DNA of 64,000 nt from Shewanella sp. MTB7 (GCF_027571385.1 NZ_CP085636.1:3348001-3412000), one strand, 5' to 3'; positions 27,694-37,654 are shown, numbered from the stretch's first letter. Numbers and translations: made by a program. The notes: generated by a model not told the origin, from the letters alone.

Positions 27694-30141
27694 GTGACTA
27701 CCCTACTTTGGACTCTTGCAATGCTTTTTCTGTTAGGTGCATTAACCTATCTCAGAGTGTCTTTGCTTACATCTAGTTTTATCGCCGCTATCGTCCTTAC
27801 GATCGGCACAGCAACTGAAGCTGTTAGTCCCTTAACTTGGATTATCTTTTTCGTTATCGCATTACCGTTAAATATCAACTCATTTCGTAAGACTTACCTG
27901 ACTAAGCCCATGCTTAAGATGTATCGCGGCATCATGCCTGAGATGTCTTCGACCGAGAGAGAAGCCATTGAAGCGGGTACGACTTGGTGGGATGCCGATC
28001 TTTTTGCCGGAAAGCCTGACTGGAAAAAGTTGCACAACTACCCAACAGCACGTTTGACCGCTGATGAACAAGCATTTATCGATGGCCCAGTAGAAGAGGT
28101 GTGCAAGATGCTAAATCAGCATCAGGTCTCTCATCAACTTGGTGATCTTCCTGAAGAAATTTGGCAATATCTAAAAGATCATGGCTTCTTTGCCATGATC
28201 ATTAAGAAAAAGTATGGTGGCCTCGAATATTCAGCTTATGCACAATCTCGTGTGTTACAAAAGTTAGCGGGATTAAGCAGTGAGTTAGCATCGACCGTAG
28301 GTGTGCCTAACTCTTTAGGTCCTGGCGAATTACTCCAACACTACGGTACTCCAGCCCAGCAAGACCATTACCTTCCGAGATTAGCAAAAGGGTTAGAAGT
28401 CCCCTGTTTTGCACTCACCAGCCCAGAAGCTGGCAGTGACGCAGGTGCTATTCCTGATTTCGGTATCATCTGTAAAGGTCAGTGGGAAGGTGAAGAAATA
28501 CTAGGAATGAAACTCACCTGGAATAAGCGTTACATTACACTCGCACCTGTTGCAACAGTATTGGGCCTTGCATTCAAACTTCAAGACCCAGACAGTTTAT
28601 TAGGTGATAAAGAGGATTTAGGCATCACCTGTGCCCTTATTCCAACCGACATTGAAGGTGTTGAAACCGGACGCCGACATTTTCCACTTAACTGTATGTT
28701 CCAAAATGGGCCCACCCGCGGCGAAGAAGTCTTTGTACCATTAAGTTTTATCATAGGTGGACCAGAGATGGCAGGCCAAGGCTGGCGTATGCTGGTTGAG
28801 TGCTTATCAGTGGGGCGTGGTATTACTTTACCATCAAATTCTGCAGGTGGCATTAAAACTGCTGCTATAGCAACCGGTGCGTATGCACGTATTCGCCGTC
28901 AATTTAAGTTACCTATCGGCAAACTCGAGGGTATTGAAGAGCCGATGGCACGTATAGGCGGTAATGCATACCTAATGGAAGCCGTCACTAGCTTAACAAC
29001 TACTGGTATCGATTTAGGTGAAAAACCTTCAGTTATCTCAGCAATCGTTAAATTCCATCTCACCGATAGAATGCAAAAATGTGTTATCGATGCAATGGAT
29101 ATCCACGGCGGTAAAGGCGTTTGTCTTGGGCCAAACAACTACTTGGGTCGAGGTTATCAGGCTGCGCCTATTGCAATCACGGTTGAAGGGGCAAACATTC
29201 TGACCCGCTCAATGATCATCTATGGTCAAGGGGCAATTCGTTGTCATCCATATGTGCTCACGGAGATGGAATCAGCGTTTGATACCGATGCGGAGAAAGG
29301 CTTAAGTGATTTTGATGCTGCCATATTCGGCCATATTGGATTTACTGCCAGTAACCTTGTGCGTAGTTTCTGGTTAGGCTTGACCTCAAGTCGTTTCTCT
29401 AATGCACCCTATTCAGACAAAACTAAACGTTATTATCAGCATATGAACCGTTTCAGTGCTAACTTAGCCTTACTGTCCGATCTGGCGATGGCGACACTAG
29501 GTGGTGAGTTAAAACGTAAAGAGCGTATATCAGCTCGATTAGGTGACCTCTTAAGTCAACTCTATCTTGCTTCTGCAACCTTAAAGCGTTATCAGGATGA
29601 AGGTCGTCAAACTGAAGATCTCGCCTTAGTACAGTGGGCCGTTGAAGACTCACTTTATAAGCTCCAAGATTCACTTGACGATCTGTTAGATAACTTCCCT
29701 ATGGGACTTGGTCCTGTACTTCGCGTTATTTTGTTCCCGTTTGGTCGTCCACTTAAGCGTCCTAGTGACATACTTGATCATAAAGTGGCTAAGATAATGC
29801 AAACGCCATGTGCAAGTCGAGAGCGCTTAGGTAAAGGTCAGTTCTTAACGGCATGTGAAAACAACCCTGTCGGTATTCAAGAGCAAACGTTTATAGACAT
29901 TATTGCTTGTGAGCCACTACACGATAAAGTGTGTAAAGCTGCAGGCAAACGCTTGCCGTTTATGTGGCTTGATAAAATCGCCGCAGAAGGTAAAGCACTT
30001 GGGATATTAAGTGAAGATGAGATAGCATTGCTTGAACGCGCTGAAATTGGTCGAATGAAGTCAATCAACGTTGACGATTTTGATCCTGATGAGCTTAAAG
30101 CCATGACTATCGCTAAAACTAAACATGAACAAGCAGCTTAA
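27694..30141 (+). CDS. fadE: Acyl-CoA dehydrogenase FadE
   Basis: First step of fatty-acid beta-oxidation, FAD-linked oxidation of acyl-CoA. 815 residues, the size of the enterobacterial FadE type, with two N-terminal hydrophobic segments and then the dehydrogenase fold: [50 protein letters not shown] and [20 protein letters not shown]. The start is GTG 27694 with AAGGAG 7 bases upstream. Single-gene unit with regulatory sites in front and a strong terminator behind. Confidence 0.95.
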   Translation: MTTLLWTLAMLFLLGALTYLRVSLLTSSFIAAIVLTIGTATEAVSPLTWIIFFVIALPLNINSFRKTYLTKPMLKMYRGIMPEMSSTEREAIEAGTTWWDADLFAGKPDWKKLHNYPTARLTADEQAFIDGPVEEVCKMLNQHQVSHQLGDLPEEIWQYLKDHGFFAMIIKKKYGGLEYSAYAQSRVLQKLAGLSSELASTVGVPNSLGPGELLQHYGTPAQQDHYLPRLAKGLEVPCFALTSPEAGSDAGAIPDFGIICKGQWEGEEILGMKLTWNKRYITLAPVATVLGLAFKLQDPDSLLGDKEDLGITCALIPTDIEGVETGRRHFPLNCMFQNGPTRGEEVFVPLSFIIGGPEMAGQGWRMLVECLSVGRGITLPSNSAGGIKTAAIATGAYARIRRQFKLPIGKLEGIEEPMARIGGNAYLMEAVTSLTTTGIDLGEKPSVISAIVKFHLTDRMQKCVIDAMDIHGGKGVCLGPNNYLGRGYQAAPIAITVEGANILTRSMIIYGQGAIRCHPYVLTEMESAFDTDAEKGLSDFDAAIFGHIGFTASNLVRSFWLGLTSSRFSNAPYSDKTKRYYQHMNRFSANLALLSDLAMATLGGELKRKERISARLGDLLSQLYLASATLKRYQDEGRQTEDLALVQWAVEDSLYKLQDSLDDLLDNFPMGLGPVLRVILFPFGRPLKRPSDILDHKVAKIMQTPCASRERLGKGQFLTACENNPVGIQEQTFIDIIACEPLHDKVCKAAGKRLPFMWLDKIAAEGKALGILSEDEIALLERAEIGRMKSINVDDFDPDELKAMTIAKTKHEQAA

Positions 30142-30159
30142 TTGCTAGTAGGTTTGAGC

Positions 30160-30187
30160 AAAAGGAGGCTTTAAGCCTCCTTTTTTA
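30160..30187 (+). terminator. Intrinsic terminator of fadE
   Basis: Stem AAGGAGGCT / AGCCTCCTT with a three-base loop, followed by a T-run, starting about 20 bases after the fadE stop. Confidence 0.9.
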
Positions 30188-30227
30188 TTCACTTTTTAAT
30201 GATACTTGGTTATAGCCTTACCAACAT

Positions 30228-32135
30228 TTATTTACCGTCAATGATATTCTCTGCAGCAATCACCTCACCATTAGCTTTTTTCGCTAACGTTGCTTTTTCT
30301 GCTTCAACAAGACGACCATTTCCAGACTGCTCATCTTGGGCTTTCGCGAAGTTCTGCGCCTCTAGAGGCAGTAAACTGATTAACTCGATACCATTTTTAA
30401 GTTCAGTATCAGAAGCGGTAAAGATGTTAACGTTGCCTTCTTCCACATAAATAAGAGGCATCGCAGTTTCACCGTACCTGTCTTTAAAATTCTTAAAGGT
30501 GAAATTGTCAGTGATGTTAGTGCTCTTTATCAGAGCCCCCTTCGCCATTAAACTGGCTAATTTGGCATAAGTAACAGACTCACCAAACAAGCACAGACTC
30601 TTTTGGTAGGATTCTGATAGCCGATGTCTGGCACTCGCCTCTTCATTATGCATCAAACCAAAGACTTTTTTACTACCAAAGAGATCCTGAAAATGAAAAC
30701 TCACTAATGGATTAAGCTGACGATAGGGTGAGATCACTAACAGTCGACCTATTCCTTTCATATCCATGAAATTGGCTGCGTGCTCCGACGCCGGATTACC
30801 GAAATAAACAGGAATATTATCCATTCTAGCCAACCTGATATTATCCCAGTTATTGTCAGCCAGAGTGACCGTAATATTTTTTGATTTAAGAACTTTTGCC
30901 AAGGCTCGGGGGAAACTCGCTGCACCGAAGATCAATAACCCTTGAGATTTTCCTGCATTAACACCTAAAAATCGTGCCCATGGCCCAGAAGTTAAACTCT
31001 GAATAACGACAGTCCCGATAATAATGAGAAATACCAAAGGGACAATTAATCCAGCCCCTGCCACCCCCAAACTTTCAAGCTTGATGGCAAACAGTGAAGA
31101 GATAGCTGCTGCAACGATGCCCCGTGGTGCCATCCAACTTAAAAACCATTTATCAGGTCGACTCAGAGAAGTCCCGATGCCGCAACACCATACACTTAAA
31201 GGTCTAGCAATAAACATCACTACGGCTAACACAGCCAAACCTTCCCAACCTAAGCTAAGTAACGCATCGGAATCAAGCCTTGCAGCGAGTAAGATAAACA
31301 ACGCCGAAATTAATAGCACTGTGAGGGTTTCTTTAAATTCGATAATGTCAGCGATGTCCACGTCACGCATATTGGCTAGAAATATCCCCATCACAGTAAC
31401 AGTCATTAATCCTGACTCCTCCTGCACTATATTTGATGCGACAAAGACGCCCAACATAATGGTCAATACCGCTGTATTTCTTAGGTAATGAGGCAATAAA
31501 TTGTTTCTTAGTATGTAGCCGACAAAAAATCCTGTTACAGCACCGAAACCCAGCCCGACACCTAACATATAAGCCAAAGCATGCAGTACATGTGTAGTAG
31601 GATCCGCTGCAACGGCAATATATTCGAATACAAGCACCGCCAATAGTGCACCGATAGGATCGATGACAATACCTTCCCAACGCAGAATACTTGCCAATTC
31701 TGATTTTGGCCTTATGCTACGCAACATAGGGACTATAACCGTTGGTCCGGTGACGACGACTAACGCACCAAAAAGCATCGCCATCTCCCAGCTAAAATCG
31801 AGTAAGAAGTGGGTAGCAATACCAATACAAGCCCAAGTGATTAAAGTTCCTATAGAGACTAAGTTCGTCACCATACGCCCATGATCTTTTATCTCTTTAA
31901 AATTAAGTGTCAATGCACCTTCAAAAAGAATCACAGCTACGCCTAAGGAGATAATAGGAAAAAGAAGATCGCCAAAGATTTCGTCAGGCTTAAGAAAACC
32001 TAAACCGGGCCCTATAATCAAACCACAAAGCAAAAGTGGCAGAATAGCCGGAAGTCGCATCTTCCAGCCTAGCCATTGACAAAGCAAAGATAAGACGCCC
32101 AACAAACCCAACATGGCAGTGATCTGCTCAACCAT
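30228..32135 (-). CDS. CPA1-type Na+/H+ (cation:proton) antiporter with C-terminal nucleotide-binding-like domain
   Basis: 635 residues. About twelve membrane helices span residues 1-390 (e.g. LPAILPLLLCGLIIGPGLGF, VILFEGALTLNF, LVVVTGPTVIVPML), and the conserved IDPIGALLAVLVFEY carries the ion-site acidic residue. A cytoplasmic part follows with a TrkA-N-like fold, LLIFGAASFPRALAKVL, TLADNNWDNI and LLVISPYRQLNPL. The loop is not the canonical GxGxxG, so ligand binding is uncertain. AAGGA precedes ATG 32135. Exchange of sodium or potassium for protons is the likely role. Confidence 0.87.
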   Translation of the reverse strand: MVEQITAMLGLLGVLSLLCQWLGWKMRLPAILPLLLCGLIIGPGLGFLKPDEIFGDLLFPIISLGVAVILFEGALTLNFKEIKDHGRMVTNLVSIGTLITWACIGIATHFLLDFSWEMAMLFGALVVVTGPTVIVPMLRSIRPKSELASILRWEGIVIDPIGALLAVLVFEYIAVAADPTTHVLHALAYMLGVGLGFGAVTGFFVGYILRNNLLPHYLRNTAVLTIMLGVFVASNIVQEESGLMTVTVMGIFLANMRDVDIADIIEFKETLTVLLISALFILLAARLDSDALLSLGWEGLAVLAVVMFIARPLSVWCCGIGTSLSRPDKWFLSWMAPRGIVAAAISSLFAIKLESLGVAGAGLIVPLVFLIIIGTVVIQSLTSGPWARFLGVNAGKSQGLLIFGAASFPRALAKVLKSKNITVTLADNNWDNIRLARMDNIPVYFGNPASEHAANFMDMKGIGRLLVISPYRQLNPLVSFHFQDLFGSKKVFGLMHNEEASARHRLSESYQKSLCLFGESVTYAKLASLMAKGALIKSTNITDNFTFKNFKDRYGETAMPLIYVEEGNVNIFTASDTELKNGIELISLLPLEAQNFAKAQDEQSGNGRLVEAEKATLAKKANGEVIAAENIIDGK

Positions 32136-32474
32136 AAAACGTTCCTTAATCGTGTTTCAGTTTATAACCGCAGTATTGAGTATATGTCAGCGATGAATAT
32201 TACGTAGGTAACAAGCTAACACACCTTAATGTTAGTACTAGCAATGCCTTATATTAACAATATAATTCTAATAGAGACTCGTTGCTTTCTGTCTATTAAC
32301 CCAGTTTATGTAAACTCGTATTTCCAAGTGACTTGATATATTAATGGAGCAAGATATTACATTAATAGCTGATATTGCCAGTACATTTGTAAACAATATG
32401 GGTTGGCCAAAATGGAAAAGCGACTCAGATTTTAACAAGCACAGGACGGAAGATGACAGATAAATGTCACATAC
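32136..32474. other. Gene-poor stretch upstream of the antiporter gene
   Basis: Low G+C and no gene I can support. A 39-codon plus-strand frame, 32344-32463 (MEQDITLIADIASTFVNN...), has no ribosome site and may be a gene remnant. The minus-strand frame through here runs into tRNA remnants and is spurious. Confidence 0.4.
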
Positions 32475-32503
32475 AAAAAAGCCCTCGTCTTTCGACAAGG
32501 GTT
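32475..32503 (-). terminator. Degenerate copy of the tRNA-Asp terminator
   Basis: AAAAAAGCCCTCGTCTTTC and GACAAGGGTTT form an imperfect version of the hairpin at 32634-32667. It stands in the same position relative to the adjoining tRNA remnant as the intact copy does to its tRNA. Confidence 0.55.
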
Positions 32504-32511
32504 TCGTTGTT

Positions 32512-32602
32512 TGGCAAAGCGGAGCGGACTCGAATATGCCTTCGGCACGTGAGACAGGCCGCTTTCTATTCAAAAGAGGCTAACCAACTGAACTATCGCT
32601 CT
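32512..32602 (-). pseudogene. Decayed tRNA-Asp copy
   Basis: Read on the minus strand, the 5' half (GAGCGATAGTTCAGTTGGTTAG) and 3' end (TTCGAGTCCGCTCCGC...CCA) match the intact tRNA-Asp genes. The centre is rearranged: about 14 bases longer, anticodon arm scrambled (CGGCCTGTCTCACG), T-arm broken by AAGGCATA. It cannot fold as a tRNA. Encoded CCA is still recognisable. Confidence 0.8.
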
Positions 32603-32633
32603 TATCACTGAACGAGCATATTTTATTTTCACA

Positions 32634-32667
32634 TACAAAAAAGCCCTTGTCTTTCGACAAGGGCTTC
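32634..32667 (-). terminator. Intrinsic terminator after tRNA-Asp
   Basis: Minus-strand stem AAGCCCTTGTC / GACAAGGGCTT around GAAA, followed by a TTTTTT run. It begins 7 bases after the CCA end of the tRNA at 32674-32750. Confidence 0.9.
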
Positions 32668-32673
32668 GTTGTT

Positions 32674-32750
32674 TGGCGGAGCGGACGGGACTCGAACCCG
32701 CGACCCCCGGCGTGACAGGCCGGTATTCTAACCAACTGAACTACCGCTCC
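32674..32750 (-). tRNA. tRNA-Asp (GTC)
   Basis: 77 bases including encoded CCA. The acceptor stem GGAGCGG / CCGCTCC, D-loop AGTTGGTTAGA, anticodon stem-loop CCGGC-CTGTCAC-GCCGG with anticodon GTC, and T-loop GTTCGAGTC are all intact. Identical to the copy at 32932-33008. Lies downstream of dnaQ, the place of aspV in Escherichia coli. Confidence 0.98.
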
Positions 32751-32774
32751 TAAACTGTTCTGTCTATATTGATA

Positions 32775-32861
32775 CGACCAAACGGGACTCAAACCCGCGA
32801 CCAAGGGCGTGACAGACCGCCCTTCTTTGCAAATAGCCCTAACCAACTGAACTACTGCTCC
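32775..32861 (-). pseudogene. Decayed tRNA-Asp copy with intact-looking anticodon and T arms
   Basis: On the minus strand it starts GGAGCAGTAGTTCAGTTGGTTAG like tRNA-Asp, then has about 12 extra bases, GGCTATTTGCAA. A possible anticodon arm GGGCG...CGCCC still holding CTGTCA follows, then a T-arm GCGGGTTTGAGTCCCG. The 3' acceptor strand (TTTGGTCG) no longer pairs with GGAGCAG and there is no CCA. Probably non-functional. Confidence 0.75.
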
Positions 32862-32931
32862 TAAACTTACTACTTTGCAAGCTGTTTCACTGTTATGTCA
32901 CTAACATTGAAACTAAATTTAGACACTTGAT

Positions 32932-33008
32932 TGGCGGAGCGGACGGGACTCGAACCCGCGACCCCCGGCGTGACAGGCCGGTATTCTAACCAACTGAACT
33001 ACCGCTCC
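32932..33008 (-). tRNA. tRNA-Asp (GTC)
   Basis: 77 bases including encoded CCA, identical to the copy at 32674-32750, with anticodon GTC. It is the first of the array in transcription order. No terminator separates it from the next copies, so the array may be one transcript. Confidence 0.98.
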
Positions 33009-33137
33009 ACATCAAGTTGCGGTGATAATACGGATGAGAGCTGCTCTCGTCAACAGAAATTTCACCACTTATTACTGTTGAGTTAAAAAAGCAGCAACTT
33101 GGGCAAAATTACTGCTTTCACTCACTATTACATCAAA

Positions 33138-34454
33138 TTAATTAGGAGGATCTTCCGGCATGGTCAGATCGATCTCATCTAATGCATCACCAACATCTTG
33201 TTGTTGTGCTTTCTCCTTATCTAAACGCAATTGAGCTGCCGCTAACGCTTCTTTCAAATTTCGACGCTTGCGCCAGATTAACAAGGCCAGCGTGCCAAAG
33301 AGCAACAGACAAACATTGACGGTTATTATCCAGAAAATAGCCTGATCCTTTGCTTTCTCCTCCTCAATTGCCGCTTTCTTCGCAGCAACTGCAGCAAGCT
33401 CTTTAGCTGTCGGAGGGGGCTTAGGCGGTTCAATGAGGTTAAAGAATCGTTCAGGTAGAGTCAGTACCGCCTCTCTACCTGAAACTAAGGTCGTCATCGC
33501 CACACCTTTTATACGATAACTGCCATAATCTGTGACTTCAGGCAGAATTAGCTCCGTTTCAGCCTTCAGAAGACCATTGATGATTAACGGCAGCTGAAAA
33601 CCAGCCGGACCCACTAATTCGAGCGCTAAATGGGTTTCATTGAGTAGAACATGATCCAACTGAGCTTCAATCAACAATTTCCAACGTTCATTTGTGGGAT
33701 CTGCGGGTTCAATAACAACAATATTGATGGGAGCAGGAGACAGATCAAACTGATAGACAGCCTCACGGCTAAAAACGTTATTTTGAGCCTTTACAACTAA
33801 GCTATAACTACCCCAAGGCTGATCAAGGCTAATATCGCCTGTAAATACTCCATCATCAGGGCGCTCGTCTAACTCTTCACCATTATCCTTATATGAACCA
33901 ACCACTCGAGTACCAGCAGCAAAGTTTTCTTCCCCAGCTTGATGTCTACTAATAAATTTTACTGTCCAGTCTACCAGATAATCAAGCCCCGGCATCCTTA
34001 ATCTCTGTTCATCCGCTAATAGGTGAGAGGTTACTTTTAGGCGCTCCCCTTGATAGAGAGGTTGAGGAAACTCCTCTACCCAGATCCCTAATTTGGAGAC
34101 TTTCTTAATAGTCGATCCTTCAACCACTCGACCAACCAATTGCCATGGACCAGGTAATGGATTTTTAATGGTAATAATATCACCGCTTAATCCATCGACC
34201 CATTGCACACTTTCGGGGTGACGTTCTGCAAACCATTTACTCCCATCCGGCAATACAATCACAACCGGCCCACTGCCAAATTGCCGCTGTATGATTAACG
34301 TCATACTGTCGACCATGTGATCGATACGAAAACGATTCTTTAATTCACTGGCTTGTTGTGAAGGCACTATATTGGCCAAAATCTGCCCGCTATAAGATAT
34401 GGCAATCAAAGCGATAAAGCCGTATAAAAAACCTTTAACTTTAAAAAGTGTCAT
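33138..34454 (-). CDS. TIGR03503-type membrane-anchored periplasmic protein
   Basis: About 438 residues from ATG 34454. A signal sequence (FLYGFIALIAISYSGQILA) leads to beta-rich periplasmic domains (VVIVLPDGSKWFAERH, NPLPGPWQLVGRV, DDGVFTGDISLDQPWGSYS). Near the C-terminus are a coiled coil (TAKELAAVAAKKAAIEEEKA), a helix (FWIITVNVCLLLFGTLALLIW) and a charged cytoplasmic tail. This matches the TIGR03503 family, which has no known function. A longer start at 34499 would overlap dnaQ by 35 bases. Probably in one transcript with dnaQ. Confidence 0.8.
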   Translation of the reverse strand: MTLFKVKGFLYGFIALIAISYSGQILANIVPSQQASELKNRFRIDHMVDSMTLIIQRQFGSGPVVIVLPDGSKWFAERHPESVQWVDGLSGDIITIKNPLPGPWQLVGRVVEGSTIKKVSKLGIWVEEFPQPLYQGERLKVTSHLLADEQRLRMPGLDYLVDWTVKFISRHQAGEENFAAGTRVVGSYKDNGEELDERPDDGVFTGDISLDQPWGSYSLVVKAQNNVFSREAVYQFDLSPAPINIVVIEPADPTNERWKLLIEAQLDHVLLNETHLALELVGPAGFQLPLIINGLLKAETELILPEVTDYGSYRIKGVAMTTLVSGREAVLTLPERFFNLIEPPKPPPTAKELAAVAAKKAAIEEEKAKDQAIFWIITVNVCLLLFGTLALLIWRKRRNLKEALAAAQLRLDKEKAQQQDVGDALDEIDLTMPEDPPN

Positions 34455-34464
34455 AGAGTGACGT

Positions 34465-35193
34465 CTATCCTCGCCAAATACATTGTCCTGATTTTGCAAC
34501 TAAATCTAATCTGTCTTCATGCATAGTAAGTTCATCGGCCGTTGCACTGATCACTTTAAGTTTACTGCGATTTATACTTAAACGCGTGATCCCATCTCCT
34601 TCACGTCCCTCTTTCTCACCTGAGAGATTAAATTTGGTTTGTCCACCCGTCATCATCAGGTAAACGTCAGCTAAAATCTCCGCATCGAGTAAAGCGCCGT
34701 GGAGATCACGACGGGAGTTATCTATGCCATAACGTTTACATAATGCATCCAGATTATTCTTCTGACCCGGGTGCAGAAACTTAGCAATCGCCAATGTATC
34801 TAAGATATGACAGATATCAGCAGTTTTTGGCCCACGTGGTTGCAGCAGTGAAAACTCATGATCCATAAAGCTAACATCGAAACTAGCGTTATGGGCCACA
34901 ACTTCAGCGCCATCAATAAACTCGATAAAGCTTTGGGATATTTCAGCAAATTTAGGTTTGTGAGCAACAAATTCGTTGGTAATACCGTGTACCGCTATCG
35001 CTTCTTCATCGATGAGCTGCTGAGGATTAATATATTCATGGTAATGACGTCCCGTTAATCGTCGGTTAATGACCTCAACACAACCAATTTCAATAATACG
35101 GTGACCAAGATAGATGGCACCAACACCTTGGTTCATACCTGTGGTTTCAGTATCGAGAATGATCTGACGCTTTGCACTTGATACAATATTCAT
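34465..35193 (-). CDS. dnaQ: DNA polymerase III epsilon subunit (proofreading exonuclease)
   Basis: The 3'-5' exonuclease of the replicative polymerase. Exo motifs are complete: ILDTETTGMNQG (Exo I Asp/Glu), VVAHNASFDVSFMDHEF (Exo II), and RDLHGALLDAEILADVYL (Exo III with His and Asp). At 242 residues it matches the bacterial subunit, with a C-terminal tail for alpha binding. Divergent from rnhA with a 67-base shared promoter region, the classic arrangement. Confidence 0.96.
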   Translation of the reverse strand: MNIVSSAKRQIILDTETTGMNQGVGAIYLGHRIIEIGCVEVINRRLTGRHYHEYINPQQLIDEEAIAVHGITNEFVAHKPKFAEISQSFIEFIDGAEVVAHNASFDVSFMDHEFSLLQPRGPKTADICHILDTLAIAKFLHPGQKNNLDALCKRYGIDNSRRDLHGALLDAEILADVYLMMTGGQTKFNLSGEKEGREGDGITRLSINRSKLKVISATADELTMHEDRLDLVAKSGQCIWRG

Positions 35194-35260
35194 AAGATTA
35201 ATAGCACTTAATAAGTTTTTGGGTATACTCGCCCAATGATTCGACTATGGTAACAACTTG

Positions 35261-35740
35261 ATGACGGTACTGAAACAGCTCTCAATATTTACTGATGGCT
35301 CCTGCTTAGGTAATCCAGGTCCAGGCGGCTACGGTGTTGTAATGAAATATAAAGCACACACTAAGGAGCTTGCCGACGGTTTTATGTTAACAACAAACAA
35401 CCGTATGGAACTACTCGCTCCTATTATCGCATTAGAAGCATTAAAAGTACCCTGTAAAATCACACTAACAAGCGATAGCCAGTACATGAGACAAGGGATC
35501 ACGCAATGGATCCATGGTTGGAAAAAGAAAAATTGGATGACCTCAACTAAACAGCCAGTTAAAAATGTCGATCTGTGGAAACGCCTAGACGAAGCCGCGG
35601 CAGCTCATGAAATAGATTGGCGTTGGGTCAAAGGACACGCTGGCCATACCGAAAATGAGCGCTGTGACACCTTAGCAAGAATTGCTGCTGAAGCTAAGCC
35701 AACACAAGAAGATCTCGGTTATCAACCTAATACTCAATGA
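35261..35740 (+). CDS. rnhA: Ribonuclease HI
   Basis: Degrades RNA in RNA-DNA hybrids. The catalytic set is present: Asp in [16 protein letters not shown], Glu in [11 protein letters not shown], Asp in [11 protein letters not shown] and Asp in [12 protein letters not shown], plus the VKGHAGH loop. Start at ATG 35261, one codon after a TTG, giving 159 residues. Divergent from dnaQ and convergent with a LysR gene. Confidence 0.96.
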   Translation: MTVLKQLSIFTDGSCLGNPGPGGYGVVMKYKAHTKELADGFMLTTNNRMELLAPIIALEALKVPCKITLTSDSQYMRQGITQWIHGWKKKNWMTSTKQPVKNVDLWKRLDEAAAAHEIDWRWVKGHAGHTENERCDTLARIAAEAKPTQEDLGYQPNTQ

Positions 35741-35744
35741 TCTC

Positions 35745-35773
35745 AGTTATATTTTTATAATAAGAAAATATAA
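35745..35773. terminator. A+T-rich hairpin between rnhA and the LysR gene
   Basis: Perfect 10-bp arms GTTATATTTT / AAAATATAAC with a 9-base loop fill the gap between two convergent stops. Its low G+C makes it weak on its own, but it could terminate in both directions. Confidence 0.5.
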
Positions 35774-35775
35774 CA

Positions 35776-36660
35776 CTAAAAGCTATTGTTACAAAAGCCA
35801 ATAAATCGATCGCAAAGTGGTGTGGATTTACGACTTTTATGATGAATACGATAAAACTGTCTCTCTAAAAATAAGCCTTCAACTTCGATGATCCCTAACT
35901 CTTTACGGCTGATCTCCTTTTCTAAAGTCAACTCAGACAACACCGCTAAACCCGCCCCCTGTTTCACCGCTTGTTTTATGGCATCCGGAGTTCTAAAAAT
36001 AAATCTCTCAACCGGCTGCATATCCAATGCGTTCGCGGCATTAATAAAATACTCTCGGGTACCTGAGCCCTCCTCTCGCATCACCCAAGACTGTCCTTGT
36101 AATGCTTTAGGCAATACGTGTTTACCTGCTAGAGGATGTGCTGGGTGACAGAAAATAAGCAATCTATCTTTATGCCATGCCTCAACTTTAATACGGCTGT
36201 CTAAACATTGTCCCTCAATGAAACCAATCTCACTTCTGAACTCTAAAATGGATTTAATCACTCCTTGGGTATTATCGATATCCAAGTCAACCTGAGCACA
36301 GGTATGTTGTTGACAAAATGCAACAGCACTTTTCGCTAACATAAAGTTACCTATCGTCGAGCTGGCACTGACATTTAACGTGCCGCTGAACTCTGCCTCT
36401 GGAGATGAAAATAGGTGTTCTATCTGATCAAATTTCTGTAATGCCTCCGTAGCTAAGGGCAAGAGTAAGCTGCCCTGTGAATTTAATCTAAGCCGATTAC
36501 CTACTCGTTCAAACAAGCGTGCATCGAGCTGTTTTTCAAGTTCAGCTAATGCCATTGAAGTTGCTGGTGCAGATAAATTGACCATTTCAGCCGCTCGGGC
36601 AACCTGACCACTTCGAGCAACAGCCTCAAAAATAGTCAGTTGTTTCAGTGTGATTCGCAT
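35776..36660 (-). CDS. LysR-family transcriptional regulator
   Basis: 294 residues. The N-terminal helix-turn-helix is clear (LKQLTIFEAVARSGQVARAA, LSAPATSMALAELEKQLDARLF), followed by the periplasmic-binding-like effector domain (SASSTIGNFMLAKSAVAFC, REEGSGTREYFINAA, GAGLAVLSELTLEKEI). The effector domain looks like the YeiE/CysB-like branch, but the ligand cannot be told. It separates rnhA from the methyltransferase gene. No obvious target next to it. Confidence 0.9.
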   Translation of the reverse strand: MRITLKQLTIFEAVARSGQVARAAEMVNLSAPATSMALAELEKQLDARLFERVGNRLRLNSQGSLLLPLATEALQKFDQIEHLFSSPEAEFSGTLNVSASSTIGNFMLAKSAVAFCQQHTCAQVDLDIDNTQGVIKSILEFRSEIGFIEGQCLDSRIKVEAWHKDRLLIFCHPAHPLAGKHVLPKALQGQSWVMREEGSGTREYFINAANALDMQPVERFIFRTPDAIKQAVKQGAGLAVLSELTLEKEISRKELGIIEVEGLFLERQFYRIHHKSRKSTPLCDRFIGFCNNSF

Positions 36661-36718
36661 CTGTTTCTAATCTAGTCTGTCTGGAAAATAAATGACAAAA
36701 TAACTCGTAGTATATAAC

Positions 36719-37453
36719 TTAGGAATTATCAGTTTTATAGTGCTCATTTCTACCTGCACTTGGTGCAGTAGCCCATTGAGTCGGCCTTACTTTTCGTTTC
36801 TCTTGAATAGGCGTTAATGGAGACTCTAATTTTCTAGCAACAATCAAGTACATGCTGCCACTACTGGGCAACCATGCTTGCAGTGCATCTTGCCAGATAC
36901 TCTCCTCCCTTAATTCACTGAGTAGATGATGGTAAAGAAAACGTTCATCAGAAATAACTTGATAACCTAACAGTCCTAGCCAATCTTTCACTCTTGATGG
37001 CATAAAAAAGCGGCCACACCAAGGCAATTGTTGCTGATATTTAGGCAGTAACTTACCAATAAAAGCAGGACTTAATGGATTAAATCCAATGATAAAAAGA
37101 TACCCTCCCGAGATTAAAACTCTATCGGTTTCACGAAGCATTTTATAAGGGTCGGTCTCAAACTCCAACAACATGTTCATCACCACGGCATCGATGACGC
37201 CATTTTGGATCGGCAACGCGGTAAAATTAGCTCTAACTGCTGCACTATCGCCATCATAAAGAGAAAAACAACGGCCTATTGGGAGTTCAGGCATGTTTAA
37301 CTTGGCACTTAATGCCCCCAAGTTAAGCATGTGGTAACCAAACACTTTTGGCCACCAAGGTGTCAAAGTGTGCTCTATTAAATCCTTAATCTGTTCGCCA
37401 TTAGGAAGTTCAGACCAACTTTGCGGCGATAAGGGGACAGTATTTTCCGGCAC
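36719..37453 (-). CDS. SAM-dependent methyltransferase (YafS-like)
   Basis: 244 residues with a class I methyltransferase type-11 core: VFGYHMLNLGALSA in place of a strict GxGxG loop, FTALPIQNGVIDAVVMNMLLEFE, and LRETDRVLISGGYLFIIGFNP. Start is GTG 37453 with AGGGAT 7 bases before. Position divergent from gloB and near rnhA/dnaQ matches yafS in Escherichia coli. Substrate unknown. The weak SAM loop may mean low or altered activity. Confidence 0.82.
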   Translation of the reverse strand: MPENTVPLSPQSWSELPNGEQIKDLIEHTLTPWWPKVFGYHMLNLGALSAKLNMPELPIGRCFSLYDGDSAAVRANFTALPIQNGVIDAVVMNMLLEFETDPYKMLRETDRVLISGGYLFIIGFNPLSPAFIGKLLPKYQQQLPWCGRFFMPSRVKDWLGLLGYQVISDERFLYHHLLSELREESIWQDALQAWLPSSGSMYLIVARKLESPLTPIQEKRKVRPTQWATAPSAGRNEHYKTDNS

Positions 37454-37654
37454 AGCAATCCCTAACTAAATATATAACTAAAATAAAATGAGCATAACCA
37501 GCAACCCAGACACCCGTTTACGGGTCTCAATCAATCGATTACGTCTATTAAATACCACAAAGCGCTATACAAGTAATAGCGTTGAAAAGTAAAATGATAG
37601 TATACGTTATCACAACATTCATTTTAGGAATGGGATTTTTAAAAGGAAATAAAT

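Noticed and set aside
32344..32463. 39-codon plus-strand frame (MEQDITLIADIAS...)
   Set aside because: No convincing ribosome site and too short to judge; perhaps a remnant. Not listed as a gene.
32268..32573. Apparent 101-residue minus-strand protein
   Set aside because: Made of the decayed tRNA, the degenerate terminator and A+T-rich DNA; no ribosome site or family match.
32580..32846. Apparent 88-residue minus-strand protein
   Set aside because: It reads straight through the tRNA-Asp gene at 32674-32750 and the terminator. Such frames (VVQLVRIPACHAGGRGFESR) are a common false annotation.
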